DNA of 34,542 nucleotides, taken from positions 1-34,542 of the forward strand of contig CAYWIM010000047.1 of assembly GCA_964458325.1 (NCBI GenBank). The letters run 5' to 3'. Below, piece after piece: positions 34,500-34,542 of this stretch; the stretch's first letter is position 1; every line of letters starts with the position of its first letter. The stretch comes from JAGMXM01 sp964458325. Lineage in GTDB: Bacteria; Verrucomicrobiota; Verrucomicrobiia; Limisphaerales; UBA1319. Position numbers and translations under genes: made by a program. The notes beneath the pieces were generated by a model. That model saw only the letters and a program-made list of their open reading frames with translations. It searched no databases and was not told the origin of the DNA.

Positions 34500-34542
34500 G
34501 TCATAAGCCACTGAATACCAGTTGGTTAGGGTTTTCGATGTC

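Overview
The window is about 65% GC, gene-dense DNA, most likely from a Verrucomicrobiota bacterium or a close PVC relative. This is inferred from its mix of genes: Tat-exported Gfo/Idh/MocA and amidohydrolase proteins, a ThuA-family protein with a DUF1080 remnant beside it, a PEP-CTERM protein, FTLVE pseudopilins, a plant/fungal-type HisA, long SSS symporters and a complete Tol-Pal locus. No rRNA, tRNA, CRISPR array, insertion sequence or phage gene was found.

Layout, left to right. 1-6.2 kb is housekeeping: a ligase-associated MBL exonuclease (-), a long acyl-CoA dehydrogenase (+), RNase D (+) and histidyl-tRNA synthetase (-). 6.3-8.8 kb (-) is a catabolic pair, a Tat-exported oxidoreductase followed by a ThuA protein, ending in the in-frame remnant of a DUF1080 gene. 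8.9-9.2 kb (-) is an HU protein with a good sigma-70 type promoter. 9.4-14.1 kb (+) is a tightly coupled operon of two FTLVE pseudopilins, a PilX-like protein and a large TPR membrane protein.

14.1-20.9 kb (-) is one envelope block: tolQ, a tail-anchored double-zinc-ribbon protein, tolR, a tolA/tonB-like gene, tolB and pal, then tatA, tatC and an Mrp-type ATPase. The Tat genes fit the Tat signals on exported enzymes elsewhere in the window. 21.0-24.8 kb holds two divergent transporters, an SSS sodium/solute symporter (-) and a GntP-family permease (+).

24.9-33.2 kb (-) is a same-strand run. In transcription order it holds a secreted subtilase-fold protein, a Tat-exported amidohydrolase, a glycyl radical enzyme resembling trans-4-hydroxy-L-proline dehydratase (HypD), a secreted neutral-ceramidase-like protein and hisA. 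It could link outside digestion of polymers to anaerobic hydroxyproline use, but this is inference. A 579-bp AT-richer stretch and a PEP-CTERM gene close the window.

The most noteworthy points are a subtilase whose nucleophile Ser is Thr, an apparently undescribed zinc-ribbon membrane protein overlapping tolQ, a HypD-like enzyme with no activase nearby, and a strong excess of the palindrome CTCGAG.
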